49,551 nt of DNA from Deltaproteobacteria bacterium (GCA_027067775.1 JAMOVK010000048.1:1-49551); one strand, 5' to 3'; counted from the stretch's first letter, positions 35,232 through 45,162 are shown. Made by a program: numbers and translations. The notes: a model not told the origin generated them from the letters alone.

Positions 35232-37556
35232 CTATCTGCTGGAAACCCCTTCATTTGGCCATATGGTCTTGATATCGTTTACCAGTCTCAGTAGTTCATC
35301 TATCTTAGGTTGCAGGTTTTCCACAAAGAATTCGAGCCGCTCTTTTCTGTTTGTGTTGGTCTGATAGAGCTTTGAAAGCTCTTCTGCACTTGTGTGAAGC
35401 TCATTGTGGATACGTTTAATCTTTGCAATTATGTCTGATGGGAAAAGGTTAGAAGACGAGACACTTTCAAGCCACTTGCCCATGACACAGTTGTTAGGAT
35501 TGAGCTCAACGTCTGGTTTCCGGTCTTCCATGATGGCCAGCCTAATGTTTTCAGACCATGTGAAGTGGGCAAGTATGGCACCCATAAGTTGTGCCTTTGG
35601 AAGTGTATAAGAGGCTACTTCATGTAACACTTTGGTATCACAGTAAAAGAGTGAGGCAATTTCGTTTAACTGGTTGGAAAAGGCTTCAACTATTGATTTG
35701 CTCATGCCTATTGAATCGGCTACTGCTGAAAAGTCGTTTGCCTGTTCTGCAAGCTTGTGGGCCTGGTCCTCCAAAGTTCTCACCTTTTCTGCACCTTCCA
35801 GAACGCTTTGGTTTATTTCTGAAACCGATGCTGTCTGTTCCTCAGCCGCACTGGCTATGGTGTTGGTAAAGTCGTTGACCTGCGCCACCGTCTGGGTAAT
35901 TTCCTCCACAGATGAGACTGCCTTGGAAGTGCCAGACTGAATGATCTGGATCATCTTGGTTATCTCTTCAGTGGCCTCTGATGTCTGTTTGGCAAGTTCT
36001 TTGACCTCATTGGCCACAACTGCAAAGCCCTTTCCGGCCTCTCCTGCTCTTGCTGCTTCTATGGTGGCGTTAAGAGCCAAGAGATTGGTTTGATCAGCAA
36101 TAGAGTTTATCACCTCTATGATGCCCCCTATCTTTTCAGAGTTTTCTCCAAGCTCCTTTATAACATCATTAGTATATTCTGCCTTTTCCTGGGCCTCGCT
36201 TGTGGCTCTGGCAGATTCTGCAACATTCTGGGCGATTTCATTTGTAGCCTCGGAAAGTTCCTGGGTGGCACCAGCTACATTTTCCAAGGTGGCTGCCGCC
36301 TCTGATGAAGCATCTGCAACCCTCTGGGCCGCCTTGTCCATATCGGCTGCGCCTTCCTTTACAATGGTATTTACTGTATCCAATTCGCCTGTAATCCCTT
36401 TTATGCCAACAGCCTGTTTTTTTAGGAGATTTGTAAGATGGCCATTGGTGTACACTATGTTGTTGGCCATCTTTCCAAGCTTTCTTATCTGTGGTGCACC
36501 TTCTGGTTTTACGCTTTTTCTCAGATCGCCATTGGTTATCTCTTCCAGCACGGACATAATGCGAGAGACAGGAGTCTGAAGGTTTATTTTCAGTCCTATG
36601 TAACTGAGAATTATGGCCACAATGCAGGTGATTAGGGCAACTGCAAGACTTGTTGCTATTTCTTTTTGGGCCTTGGCATATACAGGGGTCATGTTTAGAT
36701 ATTGGACATACACACCAATTGGTTCATTTTTGTAATCAGGTACTCGGACACCGAGTATCAAGAAGCCGCCCACGCTTTTTAAGGCAGTTCCTTTTTCAAA
36801 GGCCTTGTTTAGAAATGTCTCATCCACATGGGAAGATAGTTTTTCAGGTCCTTTTGTAAGGATGGAAAAGTTGCCCAGGTATTTTAACTGACTGGTACTC
36901 GCTGTAGATTTGATCTTTTGAAACCCAAAGATCTGAATCGGGTTATTTGTAGTTTCTTGCACCATTCTGGCCACATCTGCAAGGCCTGTGATTACTTCAA
37001 CACTTGCCATAGGCTTTGAGCCGTTGGCTGCAAAAATGGGTGCAATGCCCCGTACGGCCAAGCCTATGCGGCCTGCCTCGATTCCCTTGACAGGCATTCC
37101 TGTAGTAAGGACGTCTACCACAGTCTTTCTGAAACTGGATATATCGTCACCAAATTTTTTCGGTTTCCAGACTCTTAAAAAGGAACGGCCTGGCGGTACG
37201 TGAAAGTGGACCTTTATCTTTGTCTTGTTTCTACTGTTAATAGAAGAGATTATGGGTTTTATTACCGAAAGCAGGGATTCCCTGTCACTGTCTTCAAGGG
37301 CCTGTTGTACCCTGGCCATGTTAGCAATAAATGTGGCTATTGTCAGATTGGTGTCAGCAGTGCTTTCTGCTTTTTTTAGGAGGACATCCGAGTTTAGAAG
37401 TGCCTGGGATTTGATGGCTTCTACCTCTGAGTTTGCTGCAAGCTTTATCTGAACGATCTGAATGGCAGAAAGGCAGGTAATGATTATACTGATTCCTATT
37501 AAAATTCTTACCATTAGCGACATCTGGGAAAAGATACCGGTGATTTTTCGCAGCAT
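35232..37556 (-). CDS. Methyl-accepting chemotaxis protein with CZB zinc-binding domain
   Basis: A 774-residue chemoreceptor. Visible parts: membrane helix 1 (about 14-34), a large periplasmic sensor (about 35-300, Cache-like, with [20 protein letters not shown]), membrane helix 2 (about 303-325), a HAMP domain, the signalling domain with the hairpin tip [20 protein letters not shown] near residue 495, and a C-terminal CZB domain (about 640-735) with [13 protein letters not shown] and [11 protein letters not shown], the usual His/Cys zinc ligands. CZB receptors sense zinc-linked or redox cues in the cytosol, in addition to the periplasmic ligand. AGGAGG precedes the ATG and a sigma-28-like promoter lies about 47 bases further upstream. 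Confidence 0.93.
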   Translation of the reverse strand: MLRKITGIFSQMSLMVRILIGISIIITCLSAIQIVQIKLAANSEVEAIKSQALLNSDVLLKKAESTADTNLTIATFIANMARVQQALEDSDRESLLSVIKPIISSINSRNKTKIKVHFHVPPGRSFLRVWKPKKFGDDISSFRKTVVDVLTTGMPVKGIEAGRIGLAVRGIAPIFAANGSKPMASVEVITGLADVARMVQETTNNPIQIFGFQKIKSTASTSQLKYLGNFSILTKGPEKLSSHVDETFLNKAFEKGTALKSVGGFLILGVRVPDYKNEPIGVYVQYLNMTPVYAKAQKEIATSLAVALITCIVAIILSYIGLKINLQTPVSRIMSVLEEITNGDLRKSVKPEGAPQIRKLGKMANNIVYTNGHLTNLLKKQAVGIKGITGELDTVNTIVKEGAADMDKAAQRVADASSEAAATLENVAGATQELSEATNEIAQNVAESARATSEAQEKAEYTNDVIKELGENSEKIGGIIEVINSIADQTNLLALNATIEAARAGEAGKGFAVVANEVKELAKQTSEATEEITKMIQIIQSGTSKAVSSVEEITQTVAQVNDFTNTIASAAEEQTASVSEINQSVLEGAEKVRTLEDQAHKLAEQANDFSAVADSIGMSKSIVEAFSNQLNEIASLFYCDTKVLHEVASYTLPKAQLMGAILAHFTWSENIRLAIMEDRKPDVELNPNNCVMGKWLESVSSSNLFPSDIIAKIKRIHNELHTSAEELSKLYQTNTNRKERLEFFVENLQPKIDELLRLVNDIKTIWPNEGVSSR

Positions 37557-37933
37557 GATGCTCCTCCTAATTGATGATGAGATGGTTTTTGTCCTATGCT
37601 TTTTATCGGTCTTGTATTTGCGGCCCTTGAGGGAAGGGAAAGGAATTTTCTAAACAATTTAATAAACCGAGCCCGCCTGCCGTTACGGACGGTACCGTTC
37701 ATTTTCCATCGGTCGACAGAACTATAAGTGGCAGACCGCCTATCCTGCTGTAACAGGTTCTTCAAAATTCCTGTGGCATGGTCTTGGACAACCCCAATGA
37801 CGCAGTAAAATCAACTGGTTGAAAAATATTAATTTTAAGGAATATAAAATCATGTGAAAGGATTCTCTGGTATTCGTTGCTGTTTCTTGAAAAAAGTTGC
37901 GTATTTCGTTACCGGAGTAATAACTGTTTTGGA
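37557..37933. other. Intergenic region upstream of the chemoreceptor
   Basis: It contains the sigma-28-like promoter (37603-37630) and, further from the receptor, a GC-richer block (about 37675-37790). On the minus strand that block can form GUCUGCC/GGCAGGC (7 bp, one G-U), GUUC/GAAC, CCGU/ACGG and ACAGG/CCUGU stems. A perfect palindrome ACGGTACCGT lies at 37689-37698. No gene is credible here. Confidence 0.45.
37603..37630 (-). promoter_or_regulatory. Sigma-28 (FliA)-like promoter of the chemoreceptor
   Basis: On the minus strand TCAAGGGC, a 12-base spacer and ACCGATAA (seven of eight matches to GCCGATAA). It is about 47 bases before the ATG, the same distance as the similar element before cheY. 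Confidence 0.5.
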
Positions 37934-38959
37934 TTAGCTGAGGTTTGACACAGAATGAGGTAATGCTTTGGAAATGTGGCTATCGCAAGGCCACAGGGTT
38001 TTAAGTTTTAATATCAGCTCCAACGCCTCCTTTGGACATGGACCCTTTGGAGAAAGCACATTCAGTCTAACCAGATGATCTCCTCTTTGTCCGTTTCTGT
38101 CTATCCACCCTTTGTTTTTGATCCTTATGAAGCGGTCACTACCAAGACCAGGATTCAGAAAGATCTTTTCAAGCCCGTCTATGGTTTCTACCTCTATGTA
38201 TCCGCCTCCAAGTTTTGTCCAGCAATCAACATCCACAGTTGAAATTATGTCTTTTCCATGAATTATCCAGCCTTTTGGCATATGGACCTCTATTTCGAGG
38301 AAGCAGCCCTCCCCGGAGGTCTGATTGTCTGAACCAATAGACTGGTTTATCTGTAAAATGGTACCGTTTCTTGTACCCTTGGGAATCTTTACCTCTATCT
38401 TTTTCTTTCGTGTGACAAGTCCTCTACCAGAGCAGTCCGGGCAGGTGGGTAGCCTGTCTCTGCCCCTGCCACTGCAGTGAGAACATATGATCTTAAGATC
38501 CTTTTCTCCCCAGTTTAGGGTCTTGTATCCCTTGCCATGACATGACGGGCATGGGGGCAGATCAGCCTGAGCTATTTTACCGAGACCGTTACATCTACTG
38601 CAAAACTCCTGCCCGTTCGCAATCTCTATATCTACACTTGAACCATACAGGGCCTCTTTCAATCCGATCTGTATGAACAGGAAGGTACCCTCTGCGGAGA
38701 GGTTTTCCCCACAGGAGTAATCTGTTTGGACCACAGACTTTACAGGCTGATTTCCTGGAGTCTTTACCGTCAGTCTTTTCTTAAGCAGCACATATGCATC
38801 CTTGATGGCTAGAAACCTTTTGATATTTTCCATGCTCTTGCCACATACGTCTGGATGCCATATACGGACCAACCGTCTGTAGGCGCTCTTTACCTGTTCT
38901 AGGTCGGCGTCCTTTTTTAAACCAAGAATGGAATATGGATCAATGTCAAAATAGGTCAA
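37934..38959 (-). CDS. DnaJ-type co-chaperone (J domain plus zinc-finger domain)
   Basis: A 341-residue type I J-protein. The J domain (about 6-65) contains YSILGLKKDADLEQVKSAYRRL and the HPD motif (WHPDVCG). There is no Gly/Phe linker of normal length. The zinc domain has four CxxCxGxG repeats (CSRCNGLG, CPSCHGKG, CSHCSGRG, CPDCSGRG), followed by a beta-rich client-binding part. It is shorter and more diverged than housekeeping DnaJ, so a specialised role is likely. A TTG start at 38959 is the first in frame, without a clear ribosome binding site. It closes the leftward chemotaxis operon; whether it serves the Hsp70 at 23.4 kb is unknown. Confidence 0.85.
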   Translation of the reverse strand: MTYFDIDPYSILGLKKDADLEQVKSAYRRLVRIWHPDVCGKSMENIKRFLAIKDAYVLLKKRLTVKTPGNQPVKSVVQTDYSCGENLSAEGTFLFIQIGLKEALYGSSVDIEIANGQEFCSRCNGLGKIAQADLPPCPSCHGKGYKTLNWGEKDLKIICSHCSGRGRDRLPTCPDCSGRGLVTRKKKIEVKIPKGTRNGTILQINQSIGSDNQTSGEGCFLEIEVHMPKGWIIHGKDIISTVDVDCWTKLGGGYIEVETIDGLEKIFLNPGLGSDRFIRIKNKGWIDRNGQRGDHLVRLNVLSPKGPCPKEALELILKLKTLWPCDSHISKALPHSVSNLS

Positions 38960-39020
38960 TTGTTTTTATATGGATAATATCAAAAGAGGGACAGTCAGGC
39001 ATGCCCCTCATTTATGTTTT

Positions 39021-39548
39021 TTAACCGGCGTTTTTCTTCTTTTTCTCTGTATTTTCTATGGTTTTGCTGTTCAAGATTATAAGAAGTTTGCTGTCCAGTT
39101 TGCAAACCTGCCCGACATATTTAAGATCGATACCCTCTATCATGTCCGGCGGAGGCTCTATCTTTTCAGTTGGAATGGACATCACATCTCCGATCCGTTC
39201 CACAAGAAGGCTGATGGGTTCTTCTCTGTTGCCCATTATGACGTTATTGTATTCTTTTTTCTCATTTTTTTTCTCAATGTTTTTACATGATAGCCCTATC
39301 CTTGTGGCAAGATCTATGGCAGTAAGTATCTGGCCCCTAAGGTTTACAACTCCTGAAACATATTCCGGGGCCATTGGAACAGGAGTGACGTCCAGTGTCC
39401 TGTTTATTTCTATTACGTCGTCTATGGGCAGTCCAAAGAAGTGCTTGTCATAGTAGAATGTGACAAATTGGGATGTATCGGCCATTGCCATTTCTACAAC
39501 GTTTCCCTTTTTTTCTACTGCAGGAAGCGTTTCATTTGTCCGTTTCAT
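39021..39548 (-). CDS. cheW: Chemotaxis coupling protein CheW
   Basis: A 175-residue CheW that links chemoreceptors to CheA. The core is seen in FVTFYYDKHFFGLPIDDVIEI, PEYVSGVVNLRGQILTAIDL, and the later ISLLVERIGDVMSIP. Extra charged residues occur at both ends (N-terminal 28 residues; KKKKNAG tail) and a Lys/Glu-rich loop (KNIEKKNEKKEY) interrupts the middle. It follows cheA by 15 bases with GGAGA before its ATG. Confidence 0.93.
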   Translation of the reverse strand: MKRTNETLPAVEKKGNVVEMAMADTSQFVTFYYDKHFFGLPIDDVIEINRTLDVTPVPMAPEYVSGVVNLRGQILTAIDLATRIGLSCKNIEKKNEKKEYNNVIMGNREEPISLLVERIGDVMSIPTEKIEPPPDMIEGIDLKYVGQVCKLDSKLLIILNSKTIENTEKKKKNAG

Positions 39549-39563
39549 CTCGGTCTCTCCTTT

Positions 39564-42254
39564 TTATGCGGCAGTTTCCAGGGTCTTTTCTTTAAGAAGA
39601 TTTGTAACCGCCCTAAGTACCTCATCCCTGTCCAGCTTGGCCTGGTAATCGTCTATGCCGGCCTCAAGGCCCCGTTGCCTGTTCTGTTCACCAGAAAGAG
39701 AGGTGACGGCGATGATGGGTATATCTTCGTTGGCGCCTTCGTTTCTTATCTTCCTAGTAAGTTCAAATCCGTTCATCCTTGGCATCTCTATGTCGGTAAT
39801 CACCAGGTCAAAGTGATCAGACTGGAATATTTCCCAGGCCTTCTGTCCATCTTCAGCCTCTACCACTTCATAACCAGCACCTGTTAGATAGGAAGACAGC
39901 AGATTGCGATAGAAGGTAGAGTCCTCAGCAAGGAGAATCCTTGCAGGAATATCTGCATAGAGCTCTTCTTGGGTAAAGAAGTCAGGATCATGCATGGATA
40001 TAATCTGATAGACGTCCAGGAATAGGGTGGTTCTTTCCTTGATAATTGCTGATCCCAAGATGCCATCTTGTTTGAATGTCCCTTCCTCAACGTCAATAGC
40101 AAGGTCTAGGCTGTCATCTATCTGCGATACAAGAAAGGCGATGTCCTTATGGTTCATGTGAAATACAATCAGATGATATTCATCTTGTTCAGGTAATGGG
40201 GAGATTGGCAGATAGTTTTCAAGACGTATGACAGGCATGGAATGTCCCCTGTATTGGATAACCTCTTTGCCTCCCACAAATTCCAGATCGGTGGCCTTTA
40301 TCTTGTCAAGCCTGTTTACGAGTGCCAGAGGCAGGGCAAAGTATTCATCTGGCCCTATAGTGCAAAGGAGCAGGAATTGATGATCGTCTTCAACGGTTTT
40401 AGTGCTCACCACTGATCCATGTTTCATGGCGTCGTCACCGGCAGCTGCAGAGGATGTTATGCCTACCACATCCAAGATAAGGGCGACTCTTCCGTCTCCC
40501 ATAAGGGTGGTTCCTGCAAAGACAGGAATGTGCTTTAGGTGAGAGCCAAGGGGTTTTACCACTATCTCTTCAGAATCACTTATGGAGTCTACAACCAGAC
40601 CAAATAGATGGCCTCCCGCATTTAACACCACAATGTTCATCCCTTCCTCGGACTGCTCTCCTTCCTGCTCTCCAAGTCGTAGCACGTTCCTGAGGCGGAT
40701 AAGGGGCAGTATCTCTCCACGTAGCCTGTAAAACTCGGAGTTTCCAATCTTTTGAACGTCTCTTTCCATAAGTTTGGGATTCAGGTGCACAAGTTCTACA
40801 AGATTGACCTGTGGAATGGCGTAACGCTGGCCCTGGCTGGTAACTATGAGTGCAGGAATGATGGCAAGGGTCAATGGAATCTTGATCTTTATGGTGGTTC
40901 CAACATTTATTTCACTTAACAGTTCTACTGTTCCGCCAAGCTTTTCTATGTTGGTCTTGACCACATCCATTCCAACACCGCGGCCTGATATGTTGGTGAC
41001 CTTTTCAGCAGTAGAAAAGCCTGGCTGGAATATCAGCATCAGGGCTTCTCTGTCACTCAAGGCCTCTGCCTGCTCTTCCGTGATTATGCCCTTTTCTACA
41101 GCCTTTTTGCGAAGCATGTCTGGATCTATACCAGCTCCGTCGTCAACAATCTCAATGATTACCTGTCCGCCTTCATGGTAGGCCTTCATGGTCAGGGTGC
41201 CAACAGGGGGTTTTTCTTTTTGGACCCTGATTTCTGGGGGTTCAATTCCGTGATCAATAGAATTTCTCACCATGTGGGTGAGAGGGTCCTTTATGCTTTC
41301 AATAATGGAACGATCTAGTTCTGTTTCTGCACCCTCGATCCGGAGCTGTACCTTTTTTTCTGCAGTCTTTGCCAGATCCCTGACGATCCTTGGAAACTTG
41401 TTGAAGACATTTCCAATTGGCTGCATCCTGGTTTTCATAATCTGTTCCTGGAGCTCTGTAACAACAAGGCTCATGCGCTGGTTGGCTGTCAGGAATTCAG
41501 GGTCATTAAGCTGATTGGCAAGCTGGGTAAGCCTGTTTCTTGAAAGCACAAGTTCACCTGCAAGGGTCATGAGCTGATCAAGCAGGTGTACATCAATCCT
41601 GACATGGCTCTCTGTCAAGTGGGTTGTGGTAGGAGCAGGCTTTCTTGCTGGAGGCTTCTTTTTGGGCTGGGCTTTGGGCGGTTCCGCTTTGGCCTTTTCC
41701 ACCTTTTTTTCAGGCTCTTTTGACTTCTCTTTCGATTCCTCTTTTGCCTGAGCTTCTTCCTTTGTTTTATTGCTCCTGTCTTCGCCTTTGTCTTGATCTT
41801 GGGCGACGGTTTCTTCTTTAGCTTCTTCCTTTTCTTCAGGAGGAGAAGTAGAGACGCCCTTTGTAATCTTTTCAGCGAAATTTCTCAAATCCACGATGAA
41901 ATCCAGATATTCTGTATCCACCGGCTCCTTGCCGCTTGCCTCTAGCTCTGCCACTATGGCCTTGATGTAATCCACAGATTGAAGCAGCATCGTGGTGATG
42001 TCTTCGTTTACCTTTATGATTCCATCCCTGAGTTTGGACAGTATGTCTTCTGCAAAGTGTGCAATTCCCTCAAGGGTTGTAAAACCAAAGAACCCGGATG
42101 TCCCCTTTATGGTGTGAATGGTCCTGAATATGCTTTTTATCAGTTCCTCATTTTCAGGGTCTTGTTCCAATTCAACAAATTGTTGGTCAAGAAGTTCGAG
42201 GTTTTCTTTGGATTCTGCCAAAAAATCTTTCAGAATGTCGTCTTCCATTCCCAT
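39564..42254 (-). CDS. cheA: Chemotaxis histidine kinase CheA fused to a C-terminal receiver
   Basis: An 896-residue hybrid CheA. Order: HPt/P1 domain with phosphorylated H47 (RTIHTIKGTSGFFGF); a long Lys/Glu/Pro-rich linker (about 135-215); dimerisation and HATPase domains (HMVRNSIDHGIEPPE, VDDGAGIDPD, GRGVGMDVVKTNIEKLGG); two CheW-like domains (about 475-620 and 635-770); and a receiver (about 780-890) with LLAEDS, the phospho-acceptor in LVITDIEMPRMNG and AVTSLSG. No P2/CheY-binding domain was recognised. The fused receiver may serve as a phosphate sink, since no CheZ, CheC or CheX gene is visible in the operon. GGAGA precedes the ATG. Confidence 0.95.
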   Translation of the reverse strand: MGMEDDILKDFLAESKENLELLDQQFVELEQDPENEELIKSIFRTIHTIKGTSGFFGFTTLEGIAHFAEDILSKLRDGIIKVNEDITTMLLQSVDYIKAIVAELEASGKEPVDTEYLDFIVDLRNFAEKITKGVSTSPPEEKEEAKEETVAQDQDKGEDRSNKTKEEAQAKEESKEKSKEPEKKVEKAKAEPPKAQPKKKPPARKPAPTTTHLTESHVRIDVHLLDQLMTLAGELVLSRNRLTQLANQLNDPEFLTANQRMSLVVTELQEQIMKTRMQPIGNVFNKFPRIVRDLAKTAEKKVQLRIEGAETELDRSIIESIKDPLTHMVRNSIDHGIEPPEIRVQKEKPPVGTLTMKAYHEGGQVIIEIVDDGAGIDPDMLRKKAVEKGIITEEQAEALSDREALMLIFQPGFSTAEKVTNISGRGVGMDVVKTNIEKLGGTVELLSEINVGTTIKIKIPLTLAIIPALIVTSQGQRYAIPQVNLVELVHLNPKLMERDVQKIGNSEFYRLRGEILPLIRLRNVLRLGEQEGEQSEEGMNIVVLNAGGHLFGLVVDSISDSEEIVVKPLGSHLKHIPVFAGTTLMGDGRVALILDVVGITSSAAAGDDAMKHGSVVSTKTVEDDHQFLLLCTIGPDEYFALPLALVNRLDKIKATDLEFVGGKEVIQYRGHSMPVIRLENYLPISPLPEQDEYHLIVFHMNHKDIAFLVSQIDDSLDLAIDVEEGTFKQDGILGSAIIKERTTLFLDVYQIISMHDPDFFTQEELYADIPARILLAEDSTFYRNLLSSYLTGAGYEVVEAEDGQKAWEIFQSDHFDLVITDIEMPRMNGFELTRKIRNEGANEDIPIIAVTSLSGEQNRQRGLEAGIDDYQAKLDRDEVLRAVTNLLKEKTLETAA

Positions 42255-42301
42255 GGCTATTCTCCTAATATATTAAGGTTCTAAATTCCTATCGGTCAGT
42301 T

Positions 42302-43117
42302 TTACTGTTTCTGCCAGCATGTAGTGCGACCAAAGGTCTTCCTCTTCATGCAAGAGGGAAGCCCAACAGGTGTCTCTGTTGCTCCAAGGAACAGATAACC
42401 CCCAGGATTTATAACTTTTACCAGTTTCTCCAGTATGGATTGCTTGGTCTTTTGGTCAAAATAAATGAGTACATATCTACACATGACAACGTCTATATTG
42501 TTTATCCCGATGAGAGGCCCCATAAGGTTTACCTTTTTAAATCTTATGAGCCTTTTTAGATTGTCATTAACAATCCAAAATGCCCCCTGCTGCTTGAAAT
42601 ACTTGATCAGGAGCTGGATGGGCAGGCCCCTGTTAACTTCCACCTGCGTGAATCGTCCTGCACGTCCCTTGTCTATTGCCCGCTGAGATATGTCAGAGGC
42701 GATGATCTCCCTTCTCCATGTCTTGATCTGGGGAAAGTTTTCTTCCAATATGATGGCAATGCTGTAAGGCTCCTGCCCTGTGGAGCATGCTGCACTCCAA
42801 AATCTTAAGGTTTTCTTGGTTTTTCTTTTTTCAATCAGTTCCGGTATGATCTCCTTTTTCAGGACCTCAAAGGGATGTTGATCCCTGAAAAAATAGGTCT
42901 CATTAGTGGTCATGGCCTCTATGATCTGTTCTTTCAGCTTAGGCGTTGGACTGAACTTTGCCTTACGGTACAGATCGTTGAGATCCTTTAGTCCAAGGAC
43001 CCTGGCAAGTTCGTTAAGCCTGCTTTCAAGCAGATATTCCTTGCCTTTTGTCAAGGCGATTCCGCTTGATTCTTTGACCATTGTGGAGAAAAACCGGAAC
43101 TGTTCCGGATTAATCAT
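42302..43117 (-). CDS. cheR: Chemoreceptor methyltransferase CheR
   Basis: A 271-residue SAM-dependent methyltransferase that methylates glutamates on chemoreceptors. The small N-terminal helical domain leads into MTTNETYFFRDQHPFEVLKK, the SAM site FWSAACSTGQEPYSIAI, then ASDISQRAIDKGRAGRF, DVVMCRYVLIYFDQ and PGGYLFLGATE. Normal length. It lies 22 bases after cheB in the leftward chemotaxis operon. Confidence 0.95.
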   Translation of the reverse strand: MINPEQFRFFSTMVKESSGIALTKGKEYLLESRLNELARVLGLKDLNDLYRKAKFSPTPKLKEQIIEAMTTNETYFFRDQHPFEVLKKEIIPELIEKRKTKKTLRFWSAACSTGQEPYSIAIILEENFPQIKTWRREIIASDISQRAIDKGRAGRFTQVEVNRGLPIQLLIKYFKQQGAFWIVNDNLKRLIRFKKVNLMGPLIGINNIDVVMCRYVLIYFDQKTKQSILEKLVKVINPGGYLFLGATETPVGLPSCMKRKTFGRTTCWQKQ

Positions 43118-43139
43118 GATCTACACGTCCCCTTTATTC

Positions 43140-44249
43140 TCAAAATCTGTGTCCTGAAAGCTCTAAAATCGAACTGGTAATGCTTCCTAGAGGCACCACC
43201 TTGTCTGCAAGGCCTGACTTGGCAACAAACTTGGGCATGCCCCATACCACACTTGTCTCTTTGTCTTGAGCCAAGATTATCGCGCCTTTTTGTTTTAAAA
43301 ATTTTGCACCCTCCAGTCCGTCCTGTCCCATTCCAGTCATAACAGCAGCTACCACTCGGCCACCATAAGCCTTGGCCAAAGAGCGAAACAGCACGTCTAC
43401 TGCCGGGCGGCAGCTGTTTTCAGGAGGATCCTGGTTAAGGCTTACCATAAAGGAACGGTCTTTCTTTTTTACCTCCATATGATAGTCGCCTGGTGCGATG
43501 TATACGGTTCCGCCAGTGACTGGCATGTTGTCTTTGGCTTCTACCACCTTTAATTTAGATTTTTGATCAAGCCTGTGAGCAAGCTGAGCTGTAAATACAG
43601 GAGGCATGTGCTGGACCAAAAAGATGGGAAGTCTGAAGTTTGCTGGAAAGCGGGGAATGACCTGATTGAGAGAATTTGGTCCACCCGTAGAGACGCCTAT
43701 GCCAATGGCCTCTATTTTTCCTGGTCTAACCACTTTGCCTTTGCCAGGTGCTTTTCCAGTGCAAACCGGTCTTGATGCCTTAGTTGCAGGTTTGGCAACC
43801 TGAACCCTGGGCCTGGCTACATTTCTTTGAAATTTGTTGCCATTTCTGGTTGGTCCCAGGGCCTCAATTTTTGGTATAAGGAGATTTTCTATTGTCTTTA
43901 CACTCTCAGCAAAGGCACCAGTGCCTTTTGGCTTTGGTACAAAGTCAACAGCCCCCTTAGAAAGCGCTTCAAGGGTTGTTTTTGCCCCCTGGGAGGTGAG
44001 ACTTGAAAACATAATGACAATGGTCCTCAGACGCTGCCTTTTTATAGCCTCAAGGGTGGCAAGACCATCCATTTCAGGCATCTCTACATCCAGAACCGTT
44101 ACGTCCGGCCTAAGGATCCTGATTTTTTGTACAGCCTCCCGTCCATTTGAGGCAGTGCCAACCACGCGGATCTTCGGGTTTTTGCCAAGAGCCTCCTGGA
44201 GTATTTTCCTGAAGACCAGTGAATCGTCCACGACAAGTACTCGAATCAT
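43140..44249 (-). CDS. cheB: Chemotaxis methylesterase CheB
   Basis: A 369-residue protein with a receiver domain (1-120; D8/D9, phospho-acceptor D54 in VTVLDVEMPEMDG) and a C-terminal methylesterase domain. The Ser-His-Asp triad is seen in GVSTGGPNSLN, LVQHMPPVFTAQLA and MTGMGQDGLEGAK. It removes methyl groups from, and deamidates, chemoreceptors. Its ATG overlaps the stop of cheY by four bases. Confidence 0.96.
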   Translation of the reverse strand: MIRVLVVDDSLVFRKILQEALGKNPKIRVVGTASNGREAVQKIRILRPDVTVLDVEMPEMDGLATLEAIKRQRLRTIVIMFSSLTSQGAKTTLEALSKGAVDFVPKPKGTGAFAESVKTIENLLIPKIEALGPTRNGNKFQRNVARPRVQVAKPATKASRPVCTGKAPGKGKVVRPGKIEAIGIGVSTGGPNSLNQVIPRFPANFRLPIFLVQHMPPVFTAQLAHRLDQKSKLKVVEAKDNMPVTGGTVYIAPGDYHMEVKKKDRSFMVSLNQDPPENSCRPAVDVLFRSLAKAYGGRVVAAVMTGMGQDGLEGAKFLKQKGAIILAQDKETSVVWGMPKFVAKSGLADKVVPLGSITSSILELSGHRF

Positions 44250-44617
44250 AGACCAAGCACCATTTTGACCTTTTCTTCCAGCATCTCTGGAGTAAAGGGT
44301 TTCATAAGATATTCGTTTGCTCCTGCCATTACCGCTTTGATCACATTTTCTTGTTGATTCTCTGTGGTCACCATCATTACCTTCGTGTCATTCCATTCAG
44401 GTTTCTTCCTGATTTCCACAAGGCAATCGTAGCCCTCCATCTCCGGCATATACCAATCAAGGAGCACCAGATCGAAGGGGCCCTCATCTTTTATCTTTTC
44501 CAGGGCATCTACCCCGTTTACAGCCTCCTTTATTTCTCCAAAGGCGTTCATCTGTTTCAGGCCCGCCTTTACGATATTACGCATGGATTTTGAGTCATCG
44601 ACCACTAGTGCCTTCAT
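44246..44617 (-). CDS. cheY: Chemotaxis response regulator CheY
   Basis: A 123-residue receiver domain with D7/D8, phospho-acceptor D54 (LVLLDWYMPEMEGYD), the threonine in MMVTTENQ and lysine in LMKPFTPEML. The ATG at 44617 is chosen because AGAGG lies seven bases upstream; an earlier in-frame ATG at 44659 would lie at the predicted transcription start. It is the first gene of the cheY-cheB-cheR-cheA-cheW-J operon and should carry the signal to the flagellar motor. Confidence 0.94.
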   Translation of the reverse strand: MKALVVDDSKSMRNIVKAGLKQMNAFGEIKEAVNGVDALEKIKDEGPFDLVLLDWYMPEMEGYDCLVEIRKKPEWNDTKVMMVTTENQQENVIKAVMAGANEYLMKPFTPEMLEEKVKMVLGL

Positions 44618-45162
44618 AGAGTGACCTCTGTTAGTTTTTGGTTTGATATACCCATTCAATGTTTTTATCGAAAATTCTTGCTAAACCATTAAGTAATTTT
44701 GAATCAAATTTGCCAGCAATGTCTCAGGTCCTGGTAACAGCACACGTTTTTTCAACCATGAAGCTTTGGAATGTTGCCATTGGTAGAAAACCATCATTGC
44801 AAGCAGAGCTCATGGATCATTTCATGGAGATACAAGAGAGAAATTGTTGGTGATGAGGAAAGTAAGGATAGCCAAAAGTTACCGCAGCAATAAGACAGGA
44901 GATTATCTAAAAAAATCAGTTACTATTCGTTAAATTCGGTAGTTTTTTCATCTTTTCTAACTTGCCTGGTTTGTGATTCTTGAGGCTGGGATAACTGCTA
45001 AATGGGAGTATCTAGAAAGGTTTTGGGTCCTGTTTTTTAATATATTATTAACGATCTCAATTGATGGGTTTTATTTAGTTGTAAAACATCCTTGAGAGCT
45101 ATGAGAAAATAGGCTAAGACATGGCAGCATAATAAAAAACAACACAAATATGGTGAAGACCT
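44618..45162. other. Divergent intergenic region between cheY and ileS
   Basis: It holds the sigma-28-like promoter for the chemotaxis operon. No T-box or other known leader was found before ileS. A 26-codon frame (44853-44933, MRKVRIAKSYRSNKTG...) and a 64-codon frame (44659-44853) are not supported by binding sites or recognisable families. A weak TTGAGA box at 45092 may belong to an ileS promoter. Confidence 0.5.
44665..44691 (-). promoter_or_regulatory. Sigma-28 (FliA)-like promoter of the chemotaxis operon
   Basis: On the minus strand TAATGGTT, an 11-base spacer and TTCGATAA: six of eight matches to each of TAAAGTTT and GCCGATAA, with ideal spacing. It is about 48 bases before the cheY ATG. 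Confidence 0.5.

Noticed and set aside
37514-37765. 83-codon frame on the minus strand overlapping the chemoreceptor start
   Set aside because: It overlaps the well-supported start of the receptor in another frame and shows no family features.
37705-37800. Cyclic-di-GMP-I (GEMM) riboswitch upstream of the chemoreceptor
   Set aside because: Only the terminal ACCGATGG resembles the class; the conserved GGACGCAAAGCC core is missing and the block lies upstream of the likely promoter.
45000-45162. T-box leader before ileS
   Set aside because: No TGGNACCGCG-type antiterminator sequence or terminator hairpin is present.
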